64,000 bases of DNA from Caballeronia sp. INDeC2 (GTDB lineage: Bacteria; Pseudomonadota; Gammaproteobacteria; Burkholderiales; Burkholderiaceae): assembly GCF_023631325.1 (NCBI RefSeq), contig NZ_JALQDG010000027.1:310001-374000 (forward strand). The letters run 5' to 3'. The position numbers and the translations under genes were made by a program. Positions 25,748 through 33,684 of the stretch are shown here, piece after piece. Numbering within the stretch: the stretch's first letter is position 1; every line of letters begins with the position of its first letter. The notes beneath the pieces are model-generated. The model was not told the DNA's origin and made no database searches. It saw only the letters and a program-made list of their open reading frames with translations.

Positions 25748-25915
25748 TTACATGCGCGGCTCGCCGTTCTTCGGATCGGCAGGCACCATCGGCGTGGCGG
25801 AATCCGGGCCGTCGGGCATATCGGGGTCGTCGGGATTCGGCGGGGCGTCCGGGTCGAGCAGCTTGTCCGGATCCGGGTCCAGCGGTTCTTCGGGGGAGCG
25901 GGGCATCGTCGACAT
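25748..25915 (-). CDS. Tiny Pro/Asp-rich acidic protein
   Basis: A 55-residue frame beginning MSTMPRSPEEPLDPDPDK and built of repeated DPD/PDDPD/PDGPD units. It ends PKNGEPRM. A good ribosome site, GGAG, lies six bases before the ATG at 25915, and a strong terminator follows its stop. It is acidic, proline-rich and probably disordered, with no signal peptide. Similar small P/D-rich proteins are annotated as hypothetical in this group; the ribosome site is the main support. It is transcribed in the same direction as the DHA2 transporter, whose stop is 110 bases upstream. Function unknown. Confidence 0.65.
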   Translation of the reverse strand: MSTMPRSPEEPLDPDPDKLLDPDAPPNPDDPDMPDGPDSATPMVPADPKNGEPRM

Positions 25916-26024
25916 GGTGATCTCCTGAGTTTTCCTCGAATGGATGGATCGGCGCGCGCTCTGATCTGTGCTTCAGCGTGCTTCGTCCAAAGATCGCAAC
26001 GGACGTACCCGCTGCCGCTAGTGC

Positions 26025-27497
26025 TCACTCCGCTTCGTCCCGAAGCGGACCGTGCGCCGGTTTCGCGGCTTCCCGCTTCGCGCTCGCCGGATTGTTCACA
26101 TGGCGCGCGACCAACGCGGCGCCCAGCAACAGCGCCACCGACATTCCCGCCGACCAGCGCACCGCATCGACGATATGTTGCGCGTCCGCCGCGCCGTCGC
26201 CGTGCGCCGCGAGCGCGCCGAACGCCGCGACGCCGATCGCGCCAGCCGCCTGCCGCGCAGTGTTGAGTACCGCCGACGCCGTGCCCGCGCGCTCCTGACT
26301 CACGGTGCCGAGCAACGCGGTCGTCATCGCCGGGACCGCGAGGCCCATGCCCGACGGAATCAGCAGGAACGGGACGAGCAGCGCCGCCGTGGGTGTCGTC
26401 GCATCGACGAACGTGAGTGCGGCGAAACCCGCGGCGTCGAGCAACGCGCCGGCGATCATCGGGCCACGCGAGCCGAAGCGCGCCACCACAGGGCCGCTCG
26501 CCAGGTTCGAGATGAGGAAACCGCCCGTCAGCGGCAGGAATGCGAGACCGGTCTGCAACGGTGTGTGACCGAGCACGCGCTGCAAGTACAGGCTCAAAAC
26601 GAAGACCATTCCATAGTAGGTGAGATTCACGCCGATACCGAACACCACGGCCGCGCTGAACGTGCGCTCGGCGAAGAGCGAGAGCGGCAGCATCGGCGCG
26701 CGGCTTCTGCGTTCGATCGCGATGAACGCGCCGCCCGCCGCCAGCGCAAGCGCGAGTCCGCCGATCACGAGCGGATGCATCGCGCCGAGCGGACGCAGTT
26801 CGATCACCGCGCCGACGAGCGCCGCAAGCGCGACGATCGCAAGCGCCTGACCGGGCAGATCGATGCCGCGCGCATGTCCGGCGTCTTTCGCGCGCGTCTT
26901 GTCGACCCACAGGAGCGTCGCCGCGATGCCGGCCGCGCAGATCGGCAAATTGACCCAGAAGATGCTGCGCCAGCCGAACGCCGCGATCAGCACGCCGCCG
27001 ACGATCGGCCCCGCCGCGATCGATACCGCGCCCGCCGCCGTCCACAAGCCGACCGCTCGCGCGCGCAAACGCCGATCGTGTCCGCATGACGCGTTCAAAA
27101 GCGCGAGCGAGTTCGGCAGCATGCCCGCGGCGCCGATGCCTTGCACCGCGCGCGCGGCGATCAGTTGCGTTGCATCGCGCGAAAAGGCGCACGCAAGCGA
27201 CGCCAGCGCGAAGAGCGCGAGGCCGCCGAGGAACATGCGCCGCGCGCCGAAGCGGTCGCCGAGCGAGCCCGCGGAGAGCATGAGCGCGGCGAACGCGAGC
27301 GCGTAACTGTCGATGGTCCATTGCAGGCTCGCGACGCTCGCCCGCAGATCGTGACCGATGCTCGCGAGCGCGACATTGACGATGGAGACATCGAGCTGAG
27401 AGACGACGAAGCCGACGCTGGTCGCCGTGACGACGAGCATCTGTCGCGCGGACAAATGCGTGCCGGATGAGGAAGGGTTCGAGTTCATGCCGTTCAT
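26025..27497 (-). CDS. DHA2-family (14-helix) MFS efflux transporter
   Basis: A 490-residue drug:proton antiporter of the EmrB/QacA type. The N-terminal helix contains VVSQLDVSIVNVALASIGHDL, the family-typical D-x-T/S-I-V-N-V-A-L motif. Motif A is GSLGDRFGARRMFLGG near residue 80, and the segment ARAVQGIGAAGMLPNSLALL matches motif B/C regions. The C-terminus is short and charged. The start may be 27497 or the in-frame ATG at 27488. Probably exports toxic organics; substrate unknown. No TetR or MarR regulator adjoins, which is unusual for such pumps. Confidence 0.92.
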   Translation of the reverse strand: MNGMNSNPSSSGTHLSARQMLVVTATSVGFVVSQLDVSIVNVALASIGHDLRASVASLQWTIDSYALAFAALMLSAGSLGDRFGARRMFLGGLALFALASLACAFSRDATQLIAARAVQGIGAAGMLPNSLALLNASCGHDRRLRARAVGLWTAAGAVSIAAGPIVGGVLIAAFGWRSIFWVNLPICAAGIAATLLWVDKTRAKDAGHARGIDLPGQALAIVALAALVGAVIELRPLGAMHPLVIGGLALALAAGGAFIAIERRSRAPMLPLSLFAERTFSAAVVFGIGVNLTYYGMVFVLSLYLQRVLGHTPLQTGLAFLPLTGGFLISNLASGPVVARFGSRGPMIAGALLDAAGFAALTFVDATTPTAALLVPFLLIPSGMGLAVPAMTTALLGTVSQERAGTASAVLNTARQAAGAIGVAAFGALAAHGDGAADAQHIVDAVRWSAGMSVALLLGAALVARHVNNPASAKREAAKPAHGPLRDEAE

Positions 27498-27610
27498 CGT
27501 AGGCGCGGTGCGCGTTCGATGTTTCGGCGTGGCCTGAAACGTGAAAGTCGAATGAAAAATGACGCGCCGGGTGAGCGGCGGGCCATCTTCGAAAAAATGC
27601 TAACGACGAA

Positions 27611-28903
27611 TCAGCGGGCTTCCTTGATGAAGAGCGTCGTCAGCGGGCCGATCGCGCACAGTGCGCCGACGTAGACCGCGGGCGCCATCGGGTCCGATTT
27701 CATCATCAGCGAGACGACGATCGGCGTGAGTCCGCCGAACACCGCATACGCGACGTTGTACGAAAACGAGATGCCGGAGAAGCGCACGGCGGGCGGGAAC
27801 GACTTCACCATCACGAACGGAATCGCACCGATCACGCCGACGAAAAAGCCCGTGATCGCGTACCACGGCAGCAGCATGGAGGCGTCGAGCGCGACTTGCT
27901 GAAACATTAGCCAGTACGACACGGCGAGCGCCACGCCGCCGATGAAAATCGTCTTGCCCGCGCCGATGCGGCCCGCGATCGCGCCCGCGAGCACGCAGCC
28001 GATCGTGAGGCACAGCGTCGCCGCGCAGTTCGCGAGGAGCACCGTCGCCGGGGCGATATGGAATTGCTTCTGCAGCAAAGTGGGCGTCATCAGGATCACG
28101 ACGACGATCGCCGCCGAGAGCATCCAGGTGAGCAGCATCGAAACGATCACCGCGCGGCCGTGGTCGCGCAACACCGCCTTGAGCGGCAGTTCCGCCGCGA
28201 GCGACTTGCGCTTCTGCAACTCGGCGAACACCGGCGTTTCATGCAGCCAGCGGCGCAGATAGACGGAGCACAGACCGAACAGGCCGCCGAGCAGGAACGG
28301 CAGACGCCAGGCGAAATCGGCGACTTCGGCGGGTGCGAACGACTTGTTGATCGCCGTGGCGATCAGCGAGCCGAGCAGGATGCCCGCCGTCAGTCCGGCC
28401 GTGAGCGTGCCGCACGCATAGCCGATATGCCGCCCCGGCACGTGCTCGGAGACGAACACCCACGCGCCCGGCACCTCGCCGCCGACCGCCGCGCCTTGCA
28501 TCACGCGAAACAGAAGCAGCAACACGGGCGCCATCAGGCCGATCGACGCGTAGGTGGGCAACAGGCCCATCAGGAGCGTGGGCACGGACATCAGCAGCAC
28601 CGAGAGCGTGAACATGCGCTTGCGGCCGAGCAGATCGCCGAAGTGCGCCATGACGATCCCGCCGAGCGGACGCGCGAGATAGCCGGCCGCGAAGATGCCG
28701 AACGTCTGCAATTGACGCAGCCAATCAGGAATCGATGGCGGAAAGAACAATTGGCCGATGACCGGCGCGAAGAACACGAAGATGATGAAGTCGTAGAACT
28801 CGAGCGCGCAGCCGAGCGCGGCGAGCGTGAGCGTCTTGTAGTCGCCGCGCGTGAGCGCACGGCCGGCCGCGCGCGGGGCGTCGGACAGAGGTGTTGCCTG
28901 CAT
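27611..28903 (-). CDS. MHS-family MFS transporter (metabolite:proton symporter)
   Basis: A 430-residue MFS protein of the metabolite:H+ symporter group. Recognisable pieces are LGCALEFYDFIIFVFFAPVIG in helix 1, FAAGYLARPLGGIVMAHFGDLLGRKRMF (helix 2 with motif A) and FRVMQGAAVGGEVPGAWVFVSEHVP, the MHS signature region. Members import dicarboxylates, citrate, proline/betaine or aromatic acids; this sequence does not decide which. It lies 113 bases upstream of the DHA2 gene on the same strand. The 532 bases beyond its start hold the control region shared with the divergent response regulator. Confidence 0.9.
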   Translation of the reverse strand: MQATPLSDAPRAAGRALTRGDYKTLTLAALGCALEFYDFIIFVFFAPVIGQLFFPPSIPDWLRQLQTFGIFAAGYLARPLGGIVMAHFGDLLGRKRMFTLSVLLMSVPTLLMGLLPTYASIGLMAPVLLLLFRVMQGAAVGGEVPGAWVFVSEHVPGRHIGYACGTLTAGLTAGILLGSLIATAINKSFAPAEVADFAWRLPFLLGGLFGLCSVYLRRWLHETPVFAELQKRKSLAAELPLKAVLRDHGRAVIVSMLLTWMLSAAIVVVILMTPTLLQKQFHIAPATVLLANCAATLCLTIGCVLAGAIAGRIGAGKTIFIGGVALAVSYWLMFQQVALDASMLLPWYAITGFFVGVIGAIPFVMVKSFPPAVRFSGISFSYNVAYAVFGGLTPIVVSLMMKSDPMAPAVYVGALCAIGPLTTLFIKEAR

Positions 28904-29435
28904 CGAAAAAAGGAACCCGTAAGTGGAAAAGCCACGCGAGACGCGCGGTGGAACGAGGCTTTGCCCTGCGGGAAGTGACGAACGCGCCGGGTGGACGGCG
29001 AAGCGAAGGCCTAAGCTCGGAACGGGAACGAACCGGACCCAGGCGTCGAGGGGCGCGGATTTGAAAGCCGCCGCCCGTCATCCGCGCTGCGCGACGCGAC
29101 GGACAATCGCGGCGCAGCTTGCTACGCGACGTCTCGGTAAAACGGCGGAAGCGGGAACTTGTGAGCCAGATGCGGCATGTTACAGGATGAAAGCCGGCGC
29201 AAAGGCGGAAAGCCGTCCAATTTTAGAGATGGTTGCGCGCACGACACGCATCGGGAGCGGAGCGATGCGCAGTCACATGCGTTGACAATTCGGATGAGTC
29301 CGATGGGAAAGGGTCGTCTCGCTGCCCAGAATGCGCAGCTTGATTATCCCCGTCTCATCCCGCGACGAGACGCCCGGCGGTCGCCTGAAGTACGGCATCC
29401 GCCCCTTGTCCCTTGGACTCATCAGGTAAGACACC
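28904..29435. other. Long intergenic region without a supported gene
   Basis: 532 bases between a divergent MFS gene and a response regulator. A weak open frame on the plus strand (28923-29285) has no ribosome site and a random-looking composition. TTGACA occurs at 29282-29287, but no fitting -10 element follows at the usual distance. CGTCTC and GAGACG form a small hairpin near 29360-29381. No riboswitch was recognised. Confidence 0.4.
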
Positions 29436-30179
29436 ATGCGCGTCGCCGTTTTGCAAACCGACCCAAGTTATCGAAATCTCATCAGCGACGTCGTCAAACG
29501 ACTCGGCCATACGTGCGTGACGTTCGGCGACGGCCTCGTGCTGTCGAAAGCGCTGTCCCGCTCGACGGTCGATCTGCTGATTCTCGACTGGAATTCCACG
29601 GGCCTGTGCGGCCTCGACCTGCTGAAATCCGTGCGCTCGAGCTTCGGCGAACGCGTGCCGGTCATGTTCGCGACGCCCGACGGCGCGGAGCACAACGTGG
29701 TCTGCGCACTGACCGCGGGTGCGGACGATTACACCGTCTATCCCATTCGTCCGGGCGAATTCGGCGCGCGCGTCGAAGCGCTGTTGCGCCGCGCGTATCC
29801 CGCGACGTCGAGCGCGTGCCTAGAAGTCGGTCCGTACCGTTTCGACGCACGTCAGCAAATCGTGACCGTGCGCGGCAAGCCGGTCCAACTGAGCGGCACG
29901 CAGTTCCGTCTCGCGCAGCTTTTCTTCTCGAACATCGGCCGTGTGCTTTCGCGCGATCATATTTTCGCGATGGTCTGGGGCCGCGAGTTCCGCGAAACAA
30001 CGCGCACCATCGACAGCCACGTGTCGCGCCTGCGCCTCGCGCTCGAAATCGAGCCGGTCAACAACTTCCGTTTGCAGCCGGTGTACAAGAGCGGTTATCG
30101 CCTGCTGCATCTCTACGATGAAGGCGAAGATTCGGGCGGCGGCCTCGCCGACCCTGCTCCTGCGCAGATCGCGGCCTGA
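29436..30179 (+). CDS. Orphan OmpR-family response regulator with degenerate receiver
   Basis: A 247-residue regulator with a receiver and a winged-helix domain (LSGTQFRLAQLFFSNIGRVLSRDHIF, then DSHVSRLRLALE and YKSGYRLLHL). The receiver keeps the phosphoacceptor Asp (LLILDWNSTG, near residue 50) and the switch Thr (VMFATPDG). The first acidic pair is reduced to QTD (AVLQTDPSY), and the conserved Lys is replaced in YTVYPIRPGE. Such receivers often work without classical phosphorylation. No kinase gene adjoins. AGGT precedes the ATG, and a strong terminator follows the stop. Confidence 0.9.
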   Translation: MRVAVLQTDPSYRNLISDVVKRLGHTCVTFGDGLVLSKALSRSTVDLLILDWNSTGLCGLDLLKSVRSSFGERVPVMFATPDGAEHNVVCALTAGADDYTVYPIRPGEFGARVEALLRRAYPATSSACLEVGPYRFDARQQIVTVRGKPVQLSGTQFRLAQLFFSNIGRVLSRDHIFAMVWGREFRETTRTIDSHVSRLRLALEIEPVNNFRLQPVYKSGYRLLHLYDEGEDSGGGLADPAPAQIAA

Positions 30180-30198
30180 AGTCGCCATCCATCCAGGG

Positions 30199-30233
30199 AA
30201 AAATGCCGTCGCGATGACGGCATTTTTGTTTTC
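30199..30233. terminator. Strong bidirectional terminator
   Basis: AAAAATGCCGTC (30199-30210) pairs perfectly with GACGGCATTTTT (30216-30227) around a five-base loop and is followed by GTTTTC. The A-run on the left also gives a T-run for the minus strand, so it ends both the response regulator and the convergent hydroxyproline deaminase gene. Confidence 0.88.
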
Positions 30234-30241
30234 GCTTCGCC

Positions 30242-31147
30242 TCAGACCGCCGGCAGCGCCGGACGCGTCTCGATGCCGCGGCGAATCAACGCCTCGATCT
30301 CTTTGCGCTCCTCGCCCGCGAGCGGCAGACGCGGCGGGCGCACCGGCTCCGTGCCCAATCCCACGATCGCCTCGGCCAGCTTGATGTTCTGCACGAGTTT
30401 GTGCGACACGTCGAGCGCGAGCAACGGCGCGAACCAGCGGTAGATCGCGCGCGCTTCCTCGACACGCCCCGCGCGGATCAGCTTGTAGATCGCCACGGTC
30501 TCGCGCGGGAATGCGCAAACGAGGCCCGCGACCCAGCCGTGCGCGCCCATCAGCATCGCTTCCATCGCGAGATTGTCGACGCCGCAAAAGAGCGCGTACC
30601 GATCGCCCGTTTCGTTGATGAGATCGGTGATGCGGCGCACGTCGCCGCTCGATTCCTTGATCGCCGCGAACTTCGTGTCTTCCGCGAGTTCGGCGAACAT
30701 CTTCGGCGTGACATCGACGCCATACGCGAGCGGATTGTTGTAGATCATCAGCGGCAACGGGCTCGCGTCGGCGACCATGCGGAAATGGTTGAGCGTCTCG
30801 CGCCGGTCCGACAGATAGCGCAGGCCGGGCAGCACCATATAGCCGGCCGCGCCGTGACGCGCGGCGCGCTCGGCCTGGCGGCAGCCGTCGAGCGTGCTGT
30901 TTTCCGCGATCGTCAGCAGCACCGGCACGCGGCCGCGCGCGGCGTCCACGGCGATGTCGAGCACGTCGAGCTTTTCGTCGAGCGATAACGTCGACGCTTC
31001 GCCGAGCGATCCGCACACGATGATGCCGTCCACGCCGGCTTCGATTTGCGCATCGACGTTCTTCGCGGTCCATGCGCGGTCTATGCTGAAATCGGCGTTG
31101 AACTTGGTGGTCACGGCGGGCATCACGCCTTCCCAGATATGCGACAC
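30242..31147 (-). CDS. lhpC: 1-pyrroline-4-hydroxy-2-carboxylate deaminase (DapA family)
   Basis: A 301-residue aldolase-fold enzyme of the dihydrodipicolinate synthase family. In bacterial hydroxyproline catabolism this member converts 1-pyrroline-4-hydroxy-2-carboxylate to 2-oxoglutarate semialdehyde with loss of ammonia. Visible residues are GSLGE (46-50), Tyr136 in MIYNNP and the Schiff-base Lys164 in AAIKESSGD. The start is GTG at 31147, with CGGAGC upstream and a family-like beginning SHIWEGVMPAVTTKF; longer in-frame starts add unrelated sequence. It is divergent from the epimerase gene. The specific function rests on this context; the fold alone would also allow related lyases. Confidence 0.88.
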   Translation of the reverse strand: MSHIWEGVMPAVTTKFNADFSIDRAWTAKNVDAQIEAGVDGIIVCGSLGEASTLSLDEKLDVLDIAVDAARGRVPVLLTIAENSTLDGCRQAERAARHGAAGYMVLPGLRYLSDRRETLNHFRMVADASPLPLMIYNNPLAYGVDVTPKMFAELAEDTKFAAIKESSGDVRRITDLINETGDRYALFCGVDNLAMEAMLMGAHGWVAGLVCAFPRETVAIYKLIRAGRVEEARAIYRWFAPLLALDVSHKLVQNIKLAEAIVGLGTEPVRPPRLPLAGEERKEIEALIRRGIETRPALPAV

Positions 31148-31189
31148 GGCAGCGCTCCGAAAGTAATTGAACGGTACGCAGTGTAAGCA

Positions 31190-31314
31190 CCGAAAAATCG
31201 GGCGTCTTGCGCGTTTCGCGCGTGGCGCGTGCCGATTTCGGCATAGCCGTTTGGGCGCGAAAGCGCCGCGCGGCGAGGCTGCTTCAACGATGCGCGCCTG
31301 TGCCGATATCGTCA
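31190..31314. promoter_or_regulatory. Palindromic operators in the divergent hydroxyproline promoter
   Basis: Three related sites lie between lhpC and lhpA: CCGA-AAAA-TCGG (31190-31201), the perfect palindrome TGCCGATTTCGGCA (31230-31243) and TGCCGATATCGTCA (31301-31314), which matches the second at 12 of 14 positions. The last two are 71 bases apart, about seven helical turns. The first lies just upstream of a TACACT element reading towards lhpC. Likely bound by a hydroxyproline-responsive regulator. Confidence 0.55.
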
Positions 31315-31371
31315 TCAAAACGATTCAGCCGCTTCAAGACGCAGCTCGCGCGCGTTTCTAGGATAGGCGGC

Positions 31372-32307
31372 ATGAAAACCATCGACATCATCGACTCGCA
31401 TACGGGCGGCGAACCGACGCGCCTTGTGATGGCGGGCGGCCCGGATCTGGGCTGGGGCACACTCGCGCAACGGCTCGACACGTTCCGCGCGCGCTTCGAC
31501 GACTGGCGCCGCGCCATCGTCACCGAACCGCGCGGCTCGGACGTGATGGTCGGCGCGCTCCTGTGCGAACCCGACGATCCTTCGGCCGCGGCGGGCGTCA
31601 TCTTCTTCAACAACGTCGGCTATCTCGGCATGTGCGGGCACGGCACGATCGGGCTCGTCGCGTCGCTCGCGTATGCGGGAAAAATCGCGGCGGGGCGGCA
31701 CCGGATCGATACGCCCGTCGGTCCCGTCGATGCCACGCTCAACGCGAACGGCAGCGTCAGCGTGCGCAACGTACCGGCATATCGGCATCGGCGCGCGGTG
31801 ACGGTCGACGTGCCCGGCCACGGCCCGCTCACCGGCGATGTCGCGTGGGGCGGCAACTGGTTCTTTCTCGTCGCGGATCATGCGCGCGAACTTGTGCCCG
31901 CGCGCATCGCCGGGCTGACCGCGTTCACCGAGGCGATCCGCGATGCCTTGCACGCGCAGGGCGTCACCGGCGCCGATGGCGCGTACATCGACCATATCGA
32001 GCTGTTCGCGGATTCGCCCGTCGCGGGCGTGGACAGCCGCAATTTCGTGTTGTGTCCGGGCAGCGCCTACGATCGCTCGCCCTGCGGCACCGGCACCAGC
32101 GCCAAGCTCGCGTGCCTCGCCGCCGACGACGCGCTCGCGCCCGGCGAAGTCTGGCGTCAGGAAAGCATCATCGGCAGCGTGTTCGAAGGCAGCTATGCGA
32201 TCGACGGCGACGCGCTCGTCCCGACGATCACCGGCTACGCGCACATCATGGGCGAAGGGCGTCTCGTTTTCGACGAGCGCGATCCGTTCATGCGCGGCAT
32301 CGCATGA
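31372..32307 (+). CDS. lhpA: 4-hydroxyproline 2-epimerase
   Basis: A 311-residue enzyme of the proline racemase family that interconverts trans-4-hydroxy-L-proline and cis-4-hydroxy-D-proline, the first step of the pathway. It begins MKTIDIIDSHTGGEPTR, typical of the family. Both catalytic cysteines are present: Cys88 in GMCGHGTIG and Cys238 in SPCGTGTSAK. This makes it an epimerase rather than the Thr-containing 3-hydroxyproline dehydratase. AGGCGG stands just before the ATG at 31372. Its stop overlaps the start of the dehydrogenase beta-subunit gene as ATGA. Confidence 0.94.
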   Translation: MKTIDIIDSHTGGEPTRLVMAGGPDLGWGTLAQRLDTFRARFDDWRRAIVTEPRGSDVMVGALLCEPDDPSAAAGVIFFNNVGYLGMCGHGTIGLVASLAYAGKIAAGRHRIDTPVGPVDATLNANGSVSVRNVPAYRHRRAVTVDVPGHGPLTGDVAWGGNWFFLVADHARELVPARIAGLTAFTEAIRDALHAQGVTGADGAYIDHIELFADSPVAGVDSRNFVLCPGSAYDRSPCGTGTSAKLACLAADDALAPGEVWRQESIIGSVFEGSYAIDGDALVPTITGYAHIMGEGRLVFDERDPFMRGIA

Positions 32308-33443
32308 AGGCTGACGTGATCGTCGTCGGCGGCGGAATCGTCGGGGCGGCGTGCGCGGCGGAACTCGCGCTGCGCGGCATGACGGTCGAGGTGCTGGAAG
32401 CGCGCGGCATCGGCGGCGGCGCGACGGCGGCGGGCATGGGCCACATCGTCGTGATGAACGATTCGCCGGCCGAGTTCGCCTTGGCGCGGGCTTCGCGCGA
32501 ACTGTGGCTCGCGCTTGAGTCCCAACTGCGCGAGCGCGAGGCGTTTTCGCGTTGCGGCACGCTCTGGATCGCCGAAGACGACGAGGAACTCGACGCCGCC
32601 CGCTTGATGCGCGACGCATTCGCGGCGGCGGGCGTGCGCGCGCACATGCTCGATCGCGCCGCGCTGCGCGAAGCGGAGCCATCGATAAGCCACGCAATGC
32701 AAGGCGGATTGCTGATCGACGACGACGCCATCGTGTACGCGCCCGCCGCCGCGCGATGGCTTCTGACGCGCTCGACGCGCATCCGCGTATCGACCGGCTG
32801 CGCGGTTCGCGCCGTCGATGCCGACGACACGCACGCCGTCGTCACGCTCGCGACCGGCGACCGGCGCACGGCTTCCCACGTCGTCATCGCCAATGGGCTC
32901 GCGGCGCCGGATCTGATCGCCGCCGTGCCGCTCGAAGCGAAGAAGGGACATCTGCTCATTACCGATCGCTATCTGGGCACGATCCATCACCAGGTGCTGG
33001 AACTCGGCTACATCAAGAGCGCGCATCACGCGCGCGGCACGTCGGTCGCGTTCAATGCGCAGCCGCGGCCGACGGGGCAGGTGCTGATCGGCTCGTCGCG
33101 CCAGTTCGGCACGCTGGATCCGGCTGTCGAGATCGACGTGCTCGCTACGATGCTCGCACGCGCGACGCGTTATCTGCCGGGCATCGGCGGCCTCAATGCG
33201 ATCCGCGCGTGGACCGGCTTTCGCGCCGCCACACCGGACGGCTTGCCGCTGATCGGCCCGGCGCGTTTTCCGGGCGACCGGCTGTGGCTCGCGGCGGGCC
33301 ACGAAGGGCTCGGCGTGACGACATCGCTCGGCACCGCAAAGCTCGTCGCCGCGCAGATGCTCGGCGAGCTGGTTCCATTCGATATGCCCGCCACGCACGC
33401 CTTCTCGCCGCGACGATTCGCCCGGGCGCACGCCGATGGATGA
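32304..33443 (+). CDS. lhpB: D-hydroxyproline dehydrogenase, DadA-like FAD subunit (beta)
   Basis: A 379-residue FAD-dependent amine oxidase-type protein. The N-terminal dinucleotide site is VIVVGGGIVGAACAAELALRG (residues 4-24 region), and the C-terminal FAD-contact segment is FRAATPDGLPLIGPARF followed by GHEGLGVTTS. It oxidises cis-4-hydroxy-D-proline to 1-pyrroline-4-hydroxy-2-carboxylate together with the next two gene products, as in the heteromeric LhpBEF enzyme of Pseudomonas. It is coupled by four-base overlap to the epimerase and by eight bases to the small iron-sulfur subunit. Confidence 0.9.
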   Translation: MKADVIVVGGGIVGAACAAELALRGMTVEVLEARGIGGGATAAGMGHIVVMNDSPAEFALARASRELWLALESQLREREAFSRCGTLWIAEDDEELDAARLMRDAFAAAGVRAHMLDRAALREAEPSISHAMQGGLLIDDDAIVYAPAAARWLLTRSTRIRVSTGCAVRAVDADDTHAVVTLATGDRRTASHVVIANGLAAPDLIAAVPLEAKKGHLLITDRYLGTIHHQVLELGYIKSAHHARGTSVAFNAQPRPTGQVLIGSSRQFGTLDPAVEIDVLATMLARATRYLPGIGGLNAIRAWTGFRAATPDGLPLIGPARFPGDRLWLAAGHEGLGVTTSLGTAKLVAAQMLGELVPFDMPATHAFSPRRFARAHADG

Positions 33444-33684
33444 GCGCGTGCGCGTGGTCATCGACGGGGAGCCGCTCGCTGTGCTCCCTTTTACGACCGT
33501 CGCGGCCGCGATCGCGATACGCGGCGTCGGCGGCACGAGGCGCTCCGTCACCGGCGAGCCGCGCGCCGCGCTGTGCGGAATGGGCGTGTGCCATGAATGC
33601 CGCGTGACCGTTGATGGCCACGCGCATGTGCTCGGCTGTCAGACGCCGTGTCGCGACGGCCTTTCCATCGAGACGATGCGATGA
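33436..33684 (+). CDS. lhpF: D-hydroxyproline dehydrogenase, [2Fe-2S] small subunit (gamma)
   Basis: An 82-residue ferredoxin-like subunit resembling the small chain of heteromeric sarcosine, octopine and hydroxyproline dehydrogenases. Four cysteines fit one [2Fe-2S] cluster: CGMGVCHEC (residues 47-55 region) and a later Cys in LGCQTPC. It starts inside the previous gene (eight-base overlap) and ends overlapping the next as ATGA, so stoichiometric production is expected. It should relay electrons between the two flavin subunits. Confidence 0.9.
   Translation: MDERVRVVIDGEPLAVLPFTTVAAAIAIRGVGGTRRSVTGEPRAALCGMGVCHECRVTVDGHAHVLGCQTPCRDGLSIETMR

Noticed and set aside
25375..27321. Minus-strand open frame of 648 codons overlapping the DHA2 transporter
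   Set aside because: Same strand but another phase of a clear 14-helix transporter; it also runs across a strong terminator and a convergent gene.
29186..29230. GC-rich fragment resembling part of a riboswitch (GGCGCAAAGGCGGAAAGCC)
   Set aside because: I compared it mentally with cyclic-di-GMP, glycine and cobalamin consensus cores; the required conserved bases and stems are not there.
28923..29285. 120-codon plus-strand frame in the long gap before the orphan regulator
   Set aside because: No ribosome site, Arg/Ala-rich random-looking sequence, and it begins just outside the divergent transporter gene where the promoter should be.
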